Source: an uncultured Pelagibacteraceae bacterium (GTDB lineage Bacteria; Pseudomonadota; Alphaproteobacteria; Pelagibacterales; Pelagibacteraceae). From it: a DNA stretch of 64,000 nt. This document shows positions 63,524 through 64,000 of the stretch, piece after piece. Under the pieces are notes generated by a model. The model was not told where the DNA came from. It was given only the letters and a program-made list of their open reading frames with translations, and did no database searches. Both the position numbers and the translations under genes were made by a program. Location: NCBI GenBank assembly GCA_902599665.1, contig CACKGK010000003.1, positions 1 to 64,000 on the forward strand, given 5' to 3'. Positions within the stretch are counted from its first letter, which is position 1, and each line of letters starts with the position of its first letter.

Positions 63524-64000
63524 ATGTCTTTGATAAAGAAATTATTTGGCGCATTAACCGAGAAACCTTGGGAACAGAATCAGGCAGTAATAGATAGTGG
63601 TCATTCGGGTAAAACATTTGAAATATCAAATCAAATGTCTGCAGTAATAATTATATTCGGAGTAAGTACAACATTATTTAGTCTAATTTTCACTGGTTAT
63701 CTTTATTCACTTCCACCTGAACAGGATACGACTTTTATTCTTAAAACGAATTTGCTTTGGATAAATACATTTGTATTAATTTTAGTAACAATATTTTTTA
63801 ACAAGATAAGTAAAGATTTAAAAAATGGAATTACAAGTTCAATAAAAAAGAATTTAATTTACGTTGGTGGACTAAGTTATATATTTTTATTTCTTCAGTT
63901 AGCTCTTTGGTATCAATTAATGCAAACTGGAAATTTTGTTTCAACAAATACTTATTTCTCATCTTATTATTTCTTCACTGCACTCCATGGCATTCATTTA
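63524..64000 (+). CDS. Cytochrome c oxidase subunit III-like protein (partial, 3' truncated)
   Basis: The first 159 codons are present. The protein has a hydrophilic start (MSLIKKLFGALTEKPWEQ), then four helices (about 37-60, 77-95, 112-132 and the one beginning at the end). The terminal SSYYFFTALHGIHL is the conserved COX3 motif. Unlike the classical seven-helix form, it resembles the shorter subunit III relatives of heme-copper oxidases. The neighbouring SCO1 gene supports a role in terminal-oxidase assembly or structure. The right edge cuts it. Confidence 0.85.
   Translation, partial: MSLIKKLFGALTEKPWEQNQAVIDSGHSGKTFEISNQMSAVIIIFGVSTTLFSLIFTGYLYSLPPEQDTTFILKTNLLWINTFVLILVTIFFNKISKDLKNGITSSIKKNLIYVGGLSYIFLFLQLALWYQLMQTGNFVSTNTYFSSYYFFTALHGIHL

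Noticed and set aside
63354-63629. Minus-strand ORF across the sco1/cox3 junction
   Set aside because: It overlaps both genes out of frame and has no recognisable sequence.

Overview
The window is about 30% GC, almost wholly coding, with many gene overlaps of 1 to 12 bases and only one intergenic stretch close to 300 bp. Gene content (RegA and ChvG/ChvI regulators, the DUF1476 ATPase-inhibitor zeta subunit, an ScfR-type regulator beside isocitrate lyase, DUF2093, lspA followed by a DUF3035 lipoprotein) points to an Alphaproteobacterium. Extreme AT bias with streamlining makes a SAR11 / Pelagibacterales genome the best guess. That placement is inferred from composition and gene families, not from a marker-gene search.

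Layout. 1-3038: polyamine pair (deoxyhypusine synthase-like protein, ornithine decarboxylase), divergent regA, a lone ABC ATPase. 3089-11532: polA, a ChvI/ChvG-type two-component system, ahcY, then tsaE-amgK-murU. 11529-13707: gpmA, then DUF1476, a nuclease and a transglycosylase lipoprotein. 13704-19088 (minus): msrA, mercaptopyruvate sulfurtransferase, RND adaptor and RND pump. 19123-21813: EamA permease, AlkA-like glycosylase, two DUF1330 paralogues, a purine phosphoribosyltransferase. 21861-26500 (minus): BMP-type nucleoside ABC importer. 26639-31068: small lipoprotein, Hsp20 with a probable RNA thermometer, oligopeptidase B, a membrane J protein, a GT9 glycosyltransferase. 31133-34400: DapA-family lyase, cyclopropane fatty acid synthase, a very lysine-rich coiled-coil protein. 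34405-37721: ScfR-like regulator divergent from isocitrate lyase, with a duplicated operator between them. 37710-42441: TerB/J protein, DUF6134, YczE-like protein, typA, FkbM methyltransferase. 42644-44617: groSL. 44738-51195: HAD-ribF-ileS-lspA-DUF3035-pgi. 51192-58858 (minus): purD-rsmD, and ubiA-msbA-waaA-lpxK-lpxL, the outer-membrane lipid A/Kdo assembly line. 58911-64000: DUF2721, a HAD-DoxX-pirin-quinone oxidoreductase operon, rsmE, and sco1 divergent from a partial cytochrome oxidase subunit III.

Regulatory structure visible in the DNA: sigma-32-like promoters at groSL and hsp20; a ROSE-type thermometer folding over the hsp20 ribosome binding site; a repeated TTTGTAAA operator between the ScfR-like gene and aceA; two strong bidirectional terminators and a third GC-rich hairpin; and a recurring arrangement in which a TATAAT-like hexamer sits 4 to 7 bases before the ATG, implying leaderless mRNAs. 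Six of fifteen convergent gene pairs have their stop codons interlocked in one 4-bp word.

No rRNA, tRNA, IS element, prophage or CRISPR array was found. No large unknown multi-gene system is evident. The most novel-looking signals are the hsp20 thermometer, the ScfR/aceA operator array with its 53-codon ORF, the RND adaptor lacking its alpha-hairpin, and the lysine-rich protein.
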